Origin: an uncultured Pseudomonadota bacterium
GTDB taxonomy: Bacteria > Myxococcota_A > UBA796 > JAFGLY01
NCBI GenBank assembly: GCA_937912125.1
Contig: CALDOK010000348.1
Location: 1-54,245, forward strand
Length of the DNA stretch: 54,245 nt
Direction: 5' to 3'
This document shows positions 1-8,962 of this stretch, piece after piece. A program made the translations under genes and the position numbers. The notes beneath the pieces were generated by a model. The model saw only the letters and a list, made by a program, of their open reading frames with translations. It did no database searches and was not told where the DNA came from. Numbering within the stretch: the stretch's first letter is position 1; each line of letters starts with the position of its first letter.

Positions 1-84
1 GCTCCACTTCGCTCCCCGAGTCGCTCCACTTCGCTCCCCGAGTCGCTCCACTTCGCTCCCCGAGTCGCTCCACTTCGTTCCCTC
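1..84. repeat. 22-base tandem repeat, about 3.8 copies
   Basis: A 22-base unit beginning GCTCCACTTCGC and ending CGAGTC is repeated head to tail at 1-22, 23-44 and 45-66. A fourth, diverged and truncated copy runs from 67 to about 84. The array may continue to the left of the window. There are no unique spacers, so it is a simple intergenic tandem repeat. No function can be assigned. Confidence 0.9.
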
Positions 85-467
85 GGGGGAGTGGGCCCAC
101 AGGGCGGGCCTCCGAGTGGGCGGGACCCTGACCTATAGCATCAGGGAGTTTGATATTTATCGGAATAACTGTGGAAAAGCCTGTGGAGAACAAGCGTGAA
201 AAGCTATGGAAAAGCTGTGGAAAGAGCAATTCGAATATCGCGCCCCGCTCAGACCCCTGGGACCCAAAAAAAGTGTGGGTCGGACGCATTTTTGTTCCAC
301 GAAATATCGTAGGTGGAACGTCGCGTATCGGGCTTGCTCAGAATTCCGGGGCAGAAAGTGGAGGCGGGTGGATTGAAGGGGAGGGGAATGGGTTATTCTG
401 GTGGTGGCGACAGATAGGCGGTCTGGCGTCGAGGGCTAACGGCAGCGAGAAGGCGGGCAGGAAGAAG
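85..467 (+). other. Leader region upstream of mraZ
   Basis: About 380 bases without a convincing gene, although one reading frame stays open from position 150 into mraZ. It contains a small inverted repeat (CCCTGA at 126-131, TCAGGG at 141-146), an AT-rich patch at about 148-170, the repeat cluster listed separately (170-224), an A-run at about 265-272 flanked by GACCCA/GTGGGTC, and an inverted repeat GTTCCAC (294-300) / GTGGAAC (313-319). This is the most likely location of the promoter and operator for the dcw cluster. I could not pick a clear -35/-10 pair. Confidence 0.55.
170..224 (+). promoter_or_regulatory. Candidate MraZ operator: phased GTGGAAAAGC-like repeats
   Basis: The motif TGTGGAAAAGC occurs at 170-180, with variants at 182 (TGTGGAGAA), about 195 (CGTGAAAAGC), 205 (TATGGAAAAGC) and 216 (TGTGGAAAG). 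Spacing is 11-12 bases, roughly one helical turn, so the copies would lie on one face of the DNA. The known MraZ regulator binds short direct repeats at a similar pitch in front of its own gene. Each copy also resembles a degenerate DnaA box (TGTGGATAA), which is the main alternative reading. The GTGGAA core recurs in the inverted repeat at 294-319. Confidence 0.55.
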
Positions 468-920
468 TTGAAGGGCGAATACCTCCAGGTGGATGCCAAG
501 CTCGACCCCAAGGGTCGGCTGGTGCTCCCAGCCCGGCTCCGCCGGAAGCTGGATGCAGATGGCATCACATCGCTGGTGTTCATGGTACATCCGATTCTCA
601 AGGCCATCTTCGCATTTACGCCAGAGGATTGGAAGTCGAAGGTCGAGGACCGTCTTGACACTGCATTCATCTTCGACGCTCAAAGCCTGGTTCTCGCGCA
701 TGCTCTGATGGTCGCCCAGACGGTCGATGTGGACAAGCAGGGGCGCATCCTGGTCCCTCCCAAGATGCGCGACGAGGCGGGGTTGGACCGCGAGCTGGTC
801 ATGCAGGCCCTACAGGGCCGTCTCGAGATCTGGTCGAGCGAGGCCTGGGATGCCCGCAAGCTCGAGGTGGCGGCTGCCCTGAAGAACATCGACGTCGCGG
901 CCTTCCTGAGGGGCGCCTGA
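468..920 (+). CDS. mraZ: Transcriptional regulator MraZ
   Basis: MraZ is a DNA-binding regulator that usually opens the dcw cluster and controls its own promoter. Translation from the TTG at 468 gives 150 residues, a normal family length. It contains two AbrB/MraZ half-domains: one around residues 12-26 with DPKGRLVLPARLRR and one around residues 86-105 with DKQGRILVPPKMRDEAGL. The frame is open upstream to position 150, but the family N-terminus (xxGEYxxxLDxKGR) aligns to the TTG, which has an AGGAAG ribosome binding site just in front. The stop overlaps the rsmH start (TGATG). The phased repeats at 170-224 are the likely operator. Function is secure; the start codon is less so. Confidence 0.9.
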   Translation: MKGEYLQVDAKLDPKGRLVLPARLRRKLDADGITSLVFMVHPILKAIFAFTPEDWKSKVEDRLDTAFIFDAQSLVLAHALMVAQTVDVDKQGRILVPPKMRDEAGLDRELVMQALQGRLEIWSSEAWDARKLEVAAALKNIDVAAFLRGA

Positions 921-1900
921 TGTCGTTCCACCACTCCGTCCTGTACCAGGATGTCCTGGATCTGCTCGAGCCCCGCGCGGGCGGTCGCTACGTGGACGGG
1001 ACCCTGGGCGACGGGGGCCACGCTCTGGGCGTGCTCGAGCGCTCCGCCCCCGATGGTGAGCTGCTGGGCATCGACCGCGACCCCGCTGCCCTCGGCCGCG
1101 CTCAGGCCCGGCTCGCCACCTTCGCAGAACGCTGCGCCTTCCACTGCTCCAGGGCGTCTCAGCTGTCCCAGGCCCTCAGCGCCCGTGGGTGGCCCGCGGT
1201 GGACGGTGTGGTCCTGGACTTCGGCCTGTCCACCCCCCAGCTCGACGACGCTGGTCGGGGCTTCTCCCTGATGCACGACGGCCCCCTGGACATGCGCTTC
1301 GACCAGCGCCAGGAAGTGTCGGCCCACGACCTCGTCAACCACGCCGACGAGGAAGAGCTGGTCCACATCATCCGTCGCTACGGCGAAGACAACCAGGCCC
1401 GTCGCATCGCCCGTGCCATCATCGCCGCCCGCCCGGTGGGCAGCACCATCCAGCTGGCCAGCGTGGTGGATCAGGCTGTCGGCGGCCGTCGCGGTCGCCG
1501 CACCCACCCCGCCACTCGCACCTTCCAGGCTCTCCGCATCGCCGTGAACGAAGAGCTGGACGAGGTGCGCGACGCCATCGACGCCGCCCTCGAGGCCGTC
1601 GGTCCCGGCGGTCGGGTGGTGGCCATCTCGTTCCACTCCCTCGAAGATCGCATCGTCAAGCGCGCCTTCGCCGCTGCTGTCGGCGTAGGGGCCGAGCGGG
1701 ACGGCTACGGCCACCCTGTGGTCCCTCCTCGCTTCCGCAAGCTCACCCGGCGCGCCCTCAAGGGCGAAGACCGCGACGCCCACCCCCGGGCACGCTCGGC
1801 GCGTCTGCGCGCCGTGCAGCGTCTGCCCCTCCCAGCGCTCGCCGCTGACAACTCCTCCGCCCTCTCCCCGTCCCCCGCAGAAGCCCCCCGCAGAAGTTGA
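920..1900 (+). CDS. rsmH: 16S rRNA (cytosine1402-N4)-methyltransferase RsmH
   Basis: RsmH (MraW) transfers a methyl group from S-adenosylmethionine to N4 of C1402 in 16S rRNA. The 326-residue product has the family N-terminus HHSVLYQDVL, the SAM-binding loop DGTLGDGGH at about residues 26-34, and the signature AISFHSLEDRIVKRAF near residue 235. Length is typical. The ATG overlaps the mraZ stop by one base, and the stop overlaps a TTG proposed as the ftsL start. Second position in the dcw cluster is normal for this gene. Confidence 0.97.
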   Translation: MSFHHSVLYQDVLDLLEPRAGGRYVDGTLGDGGHALGVLERSAPDGELLGIDRDPAALGRAQARLATFAERCAFHCSRASQLSQALSARGWPAVDGVVLDFGLSTPQLDDAGRGFSLMHDGPLDMRFDQRQEVSAHDLVNHADEEELVHIIRRYGEDNQARRIARAIIAARPVGSTIQLASVVDQAVGGRRGRRTHPATRTFQALRIAVNEELDEVRDAIDAALEAVGPGGRVVAISFHSLEDRIVKRAFAAAVGVGAERDGYGHPVVPPRFRKLTRRALKGEDRDAHPRARSARLRAVQRLPLPALAADNSSALSPSPAEAPRRS

Positions 1901-2271
1901 AGCCGGTCCGCCGGCCCCGCAGCAGCAGAAGCAGAAGCAGCGAGGTTCCAGTGCAGCGCAAGAACACCCAGACACTCCGCATGGACCCAGCCATCATCTG
2001 GCCCGTGGTGGCGCACTCGCCCCTGGTGTGGAAGTTCACCGCCTACATGATGATGCTGGGTGTGCTGGTCATGCTCCACACCTGGAGCCGCGTCGATGCG
2101 CGGGAGACCGCTCTGGCGCTGGACCGCGTCCGCGTTCAGGCCGACCTGTACCGTTCCCAGAACGAGCGCTTGTTGCTCGAGCTGGCGACCATGACCAGCC
2201 TGGGCAGCCTGGGCTCCCGCGCCGCCAGCCTCGAGCTTTCCGGTGGCGCGCGAGTGGTGGAGGTCTACTAG
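1897..2271 (+). CDS. ftsL: Cell division protein FtsL-like
   Basis: A small protein of about 124 residues between rsmH and ftsI, the conserved position of ftsL. It has a basic cytoplasmic N-terminus, one transmembrane segment at about residues 43-63 (VWKFTAYMMMLGVLVMLHTW) and a short periplasmic part that could form a coiled coil (ALALDRVRVQADLYRSQNERL). FtsL sequences are poorly conserved, so the call rests on topology and position. The start is uncertain: TTG at 1897 overlaps the rsmH stop, while in-frame GTG and ATG codons further in, including ATG 1981, would still leave the membrane segment intact. Confidence 0.8.
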   Translation: MKPVRRPRSSRSRSSEVPVQRKNTQTLRMDPAIIWPVVAHSPLVWKFTAYMMMLGVLVMLHTWSRVDARETALALDRVRVQADLYRSQNERLLLELATMTSLGSLGSRAASLELSGGARVVEVY

Positions 2272-2273
2272 TC

Positions 2274-4370
2274 GTGAGCTTCGCACCTCGCCAGTGGTGG
2301 AACGAGCGCTTCGGAGCCCAGGCTCCGAGCGGTGACGAGGCTCGTCCCAAGCGCGAGATCGCAGCGGATGCTCGGATCAGGGCGCGGGTGGTCGCCCGAC
2401 AGCGCGCCAGCACCTTGGGCATCGCGTTGGGTGCCGGGCTCTTCATGGTGGGCGCCAGGACAGCCTGGATCATGCTCGTCCCGGACGACCGCCTCGAGGA
2501 CAAGGCTCGCTCGCTGTACCACGACATCGTGGTGCTCGAGGCGCGGCGGGGTGACATCGTGGACAGGGACGGTCACATCATGGCCACCACCGTCTCCATG
2601 CCGACCCTGCATGCCGATCCGGCGCGCATCACCCCCGAGGAGATCCCCGCGCTGGCGGCCGAGCTCGGGACGCTCCTGGACCTCAGCCCAGCCTGGATCG
2701 CTGGCCGGCTGGGCCGTGAGCGCTCCCGCGACGTGGTCCTGGCCCGCGAGGTCAAGCCCGAGGTGGTGCGTCGCGCCGCCCAGCTGGGCCGCGGGGGCAA
2801 GCTCTTCGTGCGGGAAGAGAACCGTCGCTACACCCCCGATGGTCACGTGGCCTCCGCGCTGCTGGGCGTCGTGGGCAACACCGGCTCCGGCCGCGAGGGC
2901 CTCGAGCGCTCCCTGGACGAGTACCTGCGGGGCGACACCTTCCAGTTCGTGCGCTCCCGGGACCGCTCCGGCCACGGGCTGCAGGCCGCCGCCGCGGCGC
3001 TCCAGGCGGCCCACGAGGGCCACGACGTAGTGCTGACGATCGATCGCACCATCCAGTTCGCCGCCGAGAGGGCGCTGGACGAGGTGGTGGAGCGCTCTGA
3101 GCCGCAGTCGGCCCACCTGGTCGTCCTGGATGTGGAGACCGGCGAGATCCTGGCCATGGCCAACCGGCCCTCCACCAACGCCAACGATCGCGCCACCCTG
3201 GACCCCAAGGGGCTCCGGAACTACGCGGTGGCCGACGCTGTCGAGCCAGGCTCTGTGTTCAAGCCGTTCATCGTGGCCCTGGCGCTGGACGCCGGCCTGG
3301 TCTCCGCCAACTCCATGATCGACTGCGAGGGCGGCCTCTGGCGCATCGGCCGCACCCGCATCCGCGACGATCACGCCCACGGCGTGGTGACCCTGGGCGA
3401 GGTCATCAAGTTCTCGAGCAACATCGGCGCCGCCAAGCTGGCCCTGGGGCTTGGGGCCGAGGCCACCGTCGATGGCCTGCGCGACTTCGGCTTCAGCCGC
3501 GACCCGGGCACCCGCATCCCCGGCGCGCTGCCCGGCTACATGCGGCGCGCTGGCAGTATCAAGCCCATCGAGCTGGCCACCACCTCCTACGGCCAGGGCG
3601 TGACCGCCACCACCCTGCAGCTCGCCTCCGCCGTGGCCACCATCGCCAACGATGGCGTTCGCATGGAGCCCACCATCCTGCGCGAGGTTCGGGACCGCGG
3701 TGGCCAGGTGGTGTTCAGCGGCGAGCCCCATGCGGACCGCCGGGTGATCTCCAGCGAGGCCGCCGCCGAGGTGGCCAAGATGATGGTCCTGGTGACCGAG
3801 GCCGGGGGCACCGGCACCCGAGCTGCGATCCCCGGCTACAAGGTCGCCGCCAAGACCGGCACGGCCTGGAAGGTCGTGGACGGCAAGTACTCCGCGAGCG
3901 CCCGCGTCGCGTCCTTCATCGGCTTCCTGCCGGCGGACGACCCCGCGATCGCCATCGCTGTGGTCACCGACACTCCCACCAAGGGCAGCCGCTACGGTGG
4001 CACCGTCTCCGGCCCAGCGTTCAAGCTGGTGGCCGAAGCCGCCATGCGTCACATGGCCATCCCGCCCGATCCCGATCTGCTCGTGCTGGACTCTGTGGAG
4101 GAGCCCGCGGTCGCGCTGGCGCTGGCCACCGGGTCCTCTCCCTGGTCCGTATTCCCGCTGGACGATCCCCAGCGCTCCCTGATCTGGGCCGACGACGGCA
4201 AGCTGCGGCTCCCGGACACTTCGGGCCTGGGCCTGCGGGATGTCCTGGTGCTCTTCGAAGACTCCGGCCTGGAGGTCGCGTTGAGCGGCTACGGACAGGC
4301 CATCTCCATGCATCCCGAAGCAGGCGCCCTCGTGGCTCCCGGCGACCGGGTGGAAGTGAGCTTTCAGTGA
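2274..4370 (+). CDS. ftsI: Peptidoglycan D,D-transpeptidase FtsI (PBP3), PASTA-tailed
   Basis: Class B penicillin-binding protein that cross-links septal peptidoglycan. It has 698 residues from GTG 2274, preceded by GGAGG ten bases upstream. The order is cytoplasmic tail, membrane anchor (about 46-68), PBP dimerisation domain, and transpeptidase domain with the SxxK serine (SVFK, S327), SSN at 381-383 and KTG at 527-529. The last ~60 residues resemble one PASTA domain, which enteric FtsI lacks but Myxococcota and Firmicutes-type proteins often have. It starts two bases after the ftsL stop. Class and role are secure; the PASTA call is by eye. Confidence 0.95.
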   Translation: MSFAPRQWWNERFGAQAPSGDEARPKREIAADARIRARVVARQRASTLGIALGAGLFMVGARTAWIMLVPDDRLEDKARSLYHDIVVLEARRGDIVDRDGHIMATTVSMPTLHADPARITPEEIPALAAELGTLLDLSPAWIAGRLGRERSRDVVLAREVKPEVVRRAAQLGRGGKLFVREENRRYTPDGHVASALLGVVGNTGSGREGLERSLDEYLRGDTFQFVRSRDRSGHGLQAAAAALQAAHEGHDVVLTIDRTIQFAAERALDEVVERSEPQSAHLVVLDVETGEILAMANRPSTNANDRATLDPKGLRNYAVADAVEPGSVFKPFIVALALDAGLVSANSMIDCEGGLWRIGRTRIRDDHAHGVVTLGEVIKFSSNIGAAKLALGLGAEATVDGLRDFGFSRDPGTRIPGALPGYMRRAGSIKPIELATTSYGQGVTATTLQLASAVATIANDGVRMEPTILREVRDRGGQVVFSGEPHADRRVISSEAAAEVAKMMVLVTEAGGTGTRAAIPGYKVAAKTGTAWKVVDGKYSASARVASFIGFLPADDPAIAIAVVTDTPTKGSRYGGTVSGPAFKLVAEAAMRHMAIPPDPDLLVLDSVEEPAVALALATGSSPWSVFPLDDPQRSLIWADDGKLRLPDTSGLGLRDVLVLFEDSGLEVALSGYGQAISMHPEAGALVAPGDRVEVSFQ

Positions 4371-4963
4371 GCCTCTTCCTCCTCCATGTGCCGGCCCCCG
4401 AGCGCCTGCTCTCCGCACCGCAGTGGTACGGAGACGACACCCCTTCCACAATCTCCATCTCCCAAACCGGCCCCGGGGCGGGGGAACGGGACGATCGTGG
4501 TCTCTCGAACGAACCAGCCATGGCTTCGTTCACTGGTCTGCGGGGGCGGCGCGTCCCCCTCCAGGTGGTTTCGCTGTGGACCGCTCCCAGGTCTCACGCC
4601 ACCTGCGCCGCAACTCTCGAGCCAGAGACCAAGACAAACCCGCTCTCCGCTGCCCTTGCTCCAGGCTGTCCGCTCTCTGCTGCATGTCCTGGTTCCCTCG
4701 CCCCGGGTGCTCCCTCCCTGCACCTGGCCGGTCCCATCCTTGAACTCGACTCCGAACACCAGGGCGCTCCGTCGGCTCCTGCGCACCGTTCCCGTGCATC
4801 CCTCCTTCGATCCGATGCCGCGGAGCGCCCTGTCCTTCTCCTGCTCGGGTCGCCCTGACGTTCCTCGTCAGTAGGCTCCCAGCACCCCACCCGCCCCGCC
4901 AAGCCTCCCTCCCCCGCTCCCCCCTCGGCATCCCCTGTCGTCTTGTCTTTCCAGCACCGAGCC
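4371..4963 (+). other. 593-base gap between ftsI and murE, possible relic ORF
   Basis: An unusually long break in a tightly overlapping operon. A frame opens at GTG 4367, overlapping the ftsI stop as GTGA like other junctions here, and runs to 4858 (163 codons). The first ~25 codons have the high third-position GC of the neighbours; later codons do not, and the rest reads as low-complexity Ser/Pro/Ala/Leu with no recognisable domain. The + strand is pyrimidine-rich. A small inverted repeat CTGACG/CGTCAG lies at 4855-4871. It may be a decayed gene or a non-coding spacer holding a murE promoter; neither can be proven. Confidence 0.4.
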
Positions 4964-6484
4964 ATGGATCTGGCCTCCCTCCTGGCCAGGATTGAATCCC
5001 TCCCCGGAGCGGAGAGCACGGGCTCTCCGCTTTCCGGGGTGTGGGTTCATGGCGCGACGCTGCGGCCCGTGGCGGGCCTGACCCACGACTCCCGTGAGGT
5101 CGCAGCGGACTGGGTCTTCGTGGCCCTGCCCGGGGCGCGCTTCGATGGCCATGACTACGTGCCCCGGCTGACGAAGGCCGCTGCGGTGGTGGTCCAGCGC
5201 GAGGTCCAGGCGCCCCCCGGAGTGACCGTCGTCCGGGTCCCCGACACCCGCAGGGCCCTGCCCTGGCTGGCGGCCGCCTTCCATGGCCACCCGGGCAGGA
5301 GGGTGCCCGTGGTCGGTGTGACGGGCACCAACGGCAAGACCACCTCCACCTCTCTGGTCGCGGCGGCGCTCCAGGCCGCCGGGCGGCGCCCAGGCGTCGT
5401 GGGCACGACGGGACACCTGGCGGCGGGAGCCGAGCTGAGCGCCCAGGCTCTGCTGGGGGCCGCCGGCGCGCAACATCATCACACCACGCCCGAGGCTCCG
5501 CTGCTCCAGGCCCTGCTGGCCGCCATGGTGGAGCAGGGCTGCGACAGCGTGCTGATGGAGGTGAGCAGCATCGGCCTGGATGCCTTCCGCGCCGACGCCA
5601 TCCCGTTCCGTGTGGCGGCCTTCACGAACCTCACCCGGGACCACCTGGACTACCACGGCGATATGGAGTCCTATGCACTGGCCAAGGAGCGGCTGTTCCA
5701 CGAGCTGCTGGCCCCGGACGGCCTGGCCTTGCTCAATCGGGACGACCCCGCCTGGGAGCGGTTCCGGCCGTCGGGTCCGCGCTGCTGGACCTACGGACTC
5801 GACCAGGGGGATCTCTGCGCCCGGGACATCCGCCTCGCCGCCGACGGCACGCGGGCTCGCCTGCACACCCCCATGGGCGAGGGCGAGCTCTTCCTGCCCC
5901 TGGTCGGGCGACACAACCTCTCGAACGCGCTGTGCGCGGTGGGCATGGCGCTGGGCTTGGGCCAGGATCTGGGCGAGACTCTCGCCGGCCTGGCCGGGGT
6001 CGGGCCGGTGTCCGGACGGCTCGAGCCTGTCCTCAACGATCGCGGCATCGGTGTCTTCGTGGACTATGCCCACACCCCGGACGCCCTGGAGCACGTGCTG
6101 GCGTGCCTGCGGGAGCTGGCGCCACGTCGCCTGATCACCGTCTTCGGCTGCGGAGGCGACCGCGACCAGGGCAAGCGGGCCACCATGGGGGCCGCGGCGT
6201 GGAAGGGATCGGACCTCGCTGTCGTGACCTCGGACAACCCGCGCAGCGAGGACCCCCAGGCCATCGTGGACCAGATCCTCACCGGAATCCCCAGCGGCGC
6301 GACGGGGCTCGTGGTGGACATCGACCGCCGCGCGGCCATCCGCTTGGCCCTCGGGCTCGCTCGGGAGGGTGATCTGGTGCTCATCGCTGGCAAGGGCCAC
6401 GAGACCTACCAGGAGCTGGCCAGCGGCACCGTCCCCTTCGACGATCGCGCGGTGGCACGGGCTGTGCTCGAGGAAGACGCATGA
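4964..6484 (+). CDS. murE: UDP-MurNAc-L-Ala-D-Glu:meso-diaminopimelate ligase MurE
   Basis: Cytoplasmic ATP-dependent ligase that adds the third amino acid to the peptidoglycan stem peptide. The 506 residues include the N-terminal substrate domain, the ATP loop GTNGKTTSTS at about 121-130, the ligand region LTRDHLDYHGDM and the Mur C-terminal domain. DNPRSEDP (D424 onward) is the DNPR signature for meso-diaminopimelate rather than lysine, so this organism probably has DAP-type peptidoglycan. ATG 4964 fits the family start; TTG 4943 in frame is possible, and neither has a strong ribosome binding site. The stop overlaps murF by four bases (ATGA). Confidence 0.97.
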   Translation: MDLASLLARIESLPGAESTGSPLSGVWVHGATLRPVAGLTHDSREVAADWVFVALPGARFDGHDYVPRLTKAAAVVVQREVQAPPGVTVVRVPDTRRALPWLAAAFHGHPGRRVPVVGVTGTNGKTTSTSLVAAALQAAGRRPGVVGTTGHLAAGAELSAQALLGAAGAQHHHTTPEAPLLQALLAAMVEQGCDSVLMEVSSIGLDAFRADAIPFRVAAFTNLTRDHLDYHGDMESYALAKERLFHELLAPDGLALLNRDDPAWERFRPSGPRCWTYGLDQGDLCARDIRLAADGTRARLHTPMGEGELFLPLVGRHNLSNALCAVGMALGLGQDLGETLAGLAGVGPVSGRLEPVLNDRGIGVFVDYAHTPDALEHVLACLRELAPRRLITVFGCGGDRDQGKRATMGAAAWKGSDLAVVTSDNPRSEDPQAIVDQILTGIPSGATGLVVDIDRRAAIRLALGLAREGDLVLIAGKGHETYQELASGTVPFDDRAVARAVLEEDA

Positions 6485-7848
6485 GGTACACCGGCGCCGA
6501 GATCGCGACCGCCAGCCAGGGCCGCTTGCTAAGGGAGGGCCCCGCGGGCCCCATCGTGACCGACAGCCGCGCGCTGAGGGCAGGGGACTGGTTCCTGGCG
6601 CTGGTGGGGGACCGCTTCGACGGCCACGCCTTCCTGGGCACGGCACGGGCCGCGGGCTGCGCCGGAGTGATCGTCTCCGGTGAGCCCCCAGCGGAGTGGG
6701 ACCGAGGCTTGGTGCGGGTCGATGACACCCTGGTGGCCCTGCAGGCTGTCGCGGCGGCCAGCCGGGGCTCCTTCGGCGGGCCGGTGGTCGGCATCACGGG
6801 CTCGGTGGGCAAGACCACGACCCGGGCCCTGACGGTGCTGGCCATCGCGGCGGGCGAGCGCCTGCACCACACCCAAGGCAACCTCAACAACCACATCGGC
6901 CTGCCGCTCACGCTGCTGGCACGGCCCGAGGACGCCACGCTGCTGGTGCTCGAGCTGGGAATGAACGCTCCTGGTGAGATCGCGCTGCTGCAGCGCATCT
7001 GCCGGCCCACGGTCCGAATCATCACCAATGTCGCGGCCGCCCACCTCGAGGGCCTCGGGACCATCGAGGGTGTGGCCTTGGCCAAGGGCGAGCTCTTCGA
7101 CGGCGCTCGCCCTGGCGACACGGTCTGCGTCGCCCAGGACGATCCCCGAGTGGCCGCCCTGCCGGTGCCCCGGGGCGTTCGTGTCATCCGCTACGGAAGG
7201 TCGCGGGGCTGCGACGTGCGGTTGATCGACGCAAGCCTGGACGCCGCTGGTCTCGAGGTGCAGGTGTGCTTCACCCTGAGCGTCGGCGGCCGCACGGTCC
7301 ATGGCACCATCCCCGCTCCGGGCCTGTACATGGCGGCCAACGCATGCGCCGCGGTGGCGGTGGCGGTGGCCCTGGGCAAGGACCCGGCCACGGCCGCGGC
7401 GGCGCTGGCGCAGTACGCGCCTGTGGGCGCGCGCATGGCCCTCGAGGACGGCCCCGGTGGTATCCGCGTGCTCAACGATGCCTACAACGCCAACCCGGCC
7501 AGCATGACCGCCGCCCTCGAGACCCTCTGCGCCCTCCCGGCACCCCGGCGCCTGGCTCTGCTTGGCGACATGCTGGAGCTGGGCCCCACCGAGATCGCAC
7601 TGCATCGGAAGCTGCTGGAGCAGGCCGTGGGCCTGGATCTGGCTGTGGTGGGAGCCTGCGGGCCCCGCATGATGCGCGCCTCCGAAGGCCTGGCGGCGGG
7701 AAATGGGCTCGTCGTGGCGCCCGACGCCGAGAGCCTCGCGCTTCTGCTGGCGCCCAGGCTCCAAGCGGGTGATCTGGTGCTCGTCAAGGGTAGCCGCGGC
7801 ATGGCTATGGAACGAATCTTGCGAACGCTCAGGCACGGACAGCACTGA
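6481..7848 (+). CDS. murF: UDP-MurNAc-tripeptide:D-Ala-D-Ala ligase MurF
   Basis: Adds the D-Ala-D-Ala dipeptide to the UDP-MurNAc-tripeptide in the cytoplasm. The protein is 455 residues, normal for the family, with the N-terminal recognition domain (TDSRALRAGDWFLAL), the ATP loop GSVGKTTTRA at about 107-116, and the LNDAYNANPASM motif typical of MurF in the C-terminal half. The start overlaps the murE stop as ATGA and the stop overlaps mraY as TGATG. The D-Ala-D-Ala substrate would come from Ddl, encoded further downstream in the same cluster. Confidence 0.97.
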   Translation: MRYTGAEIATASQGRLLREGPAGPIVTDSRALRAGDWFLALVGDRFDGHAFLGTARAAGCAGVIVSGEPPAEWDRGLVRVDDTLVALQAVAAASRGSFGGPVVGITGSVGKTTTRALTVLAIAAGERLHHTQGNLNNHIGLPLTLLARPEDATLLVLELGMNAPGEIALLQRICRPTVRIITNVAAAHLEGLGTIEGVALAKGELFDGARPGDTVCVAQDDPRVAALPVPRGVRVIRYGRSRGCDVRLIDASLDAAGLEVQVCFTLSVGGRTVHGTIPAPGLYMAANACAAVAVAVALGKDPATAAAALAQYAPVGARMALEDGPGGIRVLNDAYNANPASMTAALETLCALPAPRRLALLGDMLELGPTEIALHRKLLEQAVGLDLAVVGACGPRMMRASEGLAAGNGLVVAPDAESLALLLAPRLQAGDLVLVKGSRGMAMERILRTLRHGQH

Positions 7849-8960
7849 TGTTCTTCTTCCTCTACGAGACCCTGGGCGATCAGAGCACGTTCTTCAACGT
7901 GTTCCGCTACACCACCTTCCGCGCCGCCTGGAGCATGATGACCGCGCTGGCCATCTGCTACCTGGCCTATCCGTGGTTCATCGGCTGGATGCGCGAGCGC
8001 AAGCTGGCGCAGGTGATCCGCGACGACGGGCCGCAGGCTCACCTCGAGACCAAGGTGGGCACGCCCACCATGGGCGGCGCGGTCATGCTCGCGGGCATCA
8101 CCGTGGCGGTGCTGCTGTGGGCGCGCCTGGACCAGCCGGTGGTGTGGATGGCCCTGGCCATCCTGCTCGGCTACGGCGCCATCGGCTTTGTGGATGACTG
8201 GATGAAGGTCATGCACAAGAGCTCGGCGGGCCTGGCCGGTCGCTGGAAGCTGGTCTGGCAGGGCGTCATCGCTGCGGTGGTGCTGGGCGTGGGCTACGTC
8301 GGCGGCGAGCTCGACCCGACCTTGGCCTTCCCGTTCTTCAAGAATGTGGTGTTGCACTTCGACGTCCTCTGGACCGGGGCTCCGGCCATGCTGGGTTGGC
8401 TCTACGTGGCCTTCGCCGTGTTCGTGCTGGTCGCCATGTCCAACGCCGTGAACCTCACCGACGGCCTGGACGGCCTGGCCATCGGGCCCATCATGACCTC
8501 GGCCGCCACCTACGCGCTGCTGGCCTACGTCACCGGCGTCCCCGCCTTCGCCGAGTACCTGCGCATCCCCTATGTGGAGGGTGCCTCGGAGTTGACCGTG
8601 GTGGCCGTCGCCGTGGTGGGGGCTGGGCTGGGCTTCCTGTGGTTCAACTCCTACCCAGCCCAGGTCTTCATGGGCGACGTGGGCTCCTTGAGCCTCGGCG
8701 GCTTGCTCGGCGCGCTGGCCATCCTCACCAAGCACGAGCTGCTGTTGGTGTTGGTGGGCGGCATCTTCGTGCTCGAGGCCGTCAGCGTGGTGCTGCAGGT
8801 GGGCAGCTACAAGCTCCGCAAGAAGCGCATCTTCGCCATGGCTCCCATCCACCACCACTACGAGAAGAAGGGGTGGTCGGAGCCCAAGATCATCGTGCGC
8901 TTCTGGATCATCTCCATCATGCTGGCCCTCGTCGCCCTCACCACCCTCAAGCTGCGCTGA
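7848..8960 (+). CDS. mraY: Phospho-MurNAc-pentapeptide transferase MraY
   Basis: Integral membrane enzyme that moves phospho-MurNAc-pentapeptide onto undecaprenyl phosphate, forming lipid I. The 370-residue protein is strongly hydrophobic with about ten membrane segments. It carries the family signatures GTPTMGGAV, NLTDGLDGLA (N202 onward, with the catalytic aspartates), FMGDVGSLSLGG and the cytoplasmic MAPIHHHYE loop. The start overlaps the murF stop by one base. The next step, lipid II synthesis by MurG, is not encoded nearby. Confidence 0.98.
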   Translation: MFFFLYETLGDQSTFFNVFRYTTFRAAWSMMTALAICYLAYPWFIGWMRERKLAQVIRDDGPQAHLETKVGTPTMGGAVMLAGITVAVLLWARLDQPVVWMALAILLGYGAIGFVDDWMKVMHKSSAGLAGRWKLVWQGVIAAVVLGVGYVGGELDPTLAFPFFKNVVLHFDVLWTGAPAMLGWLYVAFAVFVLVAMSNAVNLTDGLDGLAIGPIMTSAATYALLAYVTGVPAFAEYLRIPYVEGASELTVVAVAVVGAGLGFLWFNSYPAQVFMGDVGSLSLGGLLGALAILTKHELLLVLVGGIFVLEAVSVVLQVGSYKLRKKRIFAMAPIHHHYEKKGWSEPKIIVRFWIISIMLALVALTTLKLR

Positions 8961-8962
8961 TC

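Noticed and set aside
1..84. 22-base repeats considered as a CRISPR array
   Set aside because: The units are directly adjacent, with no spacers.
2268..4451. 727-codon frame antisense to ftsI
   Set aside because: The same shadow effect; ftsI is certain on the + strand with all catalytic motifs.
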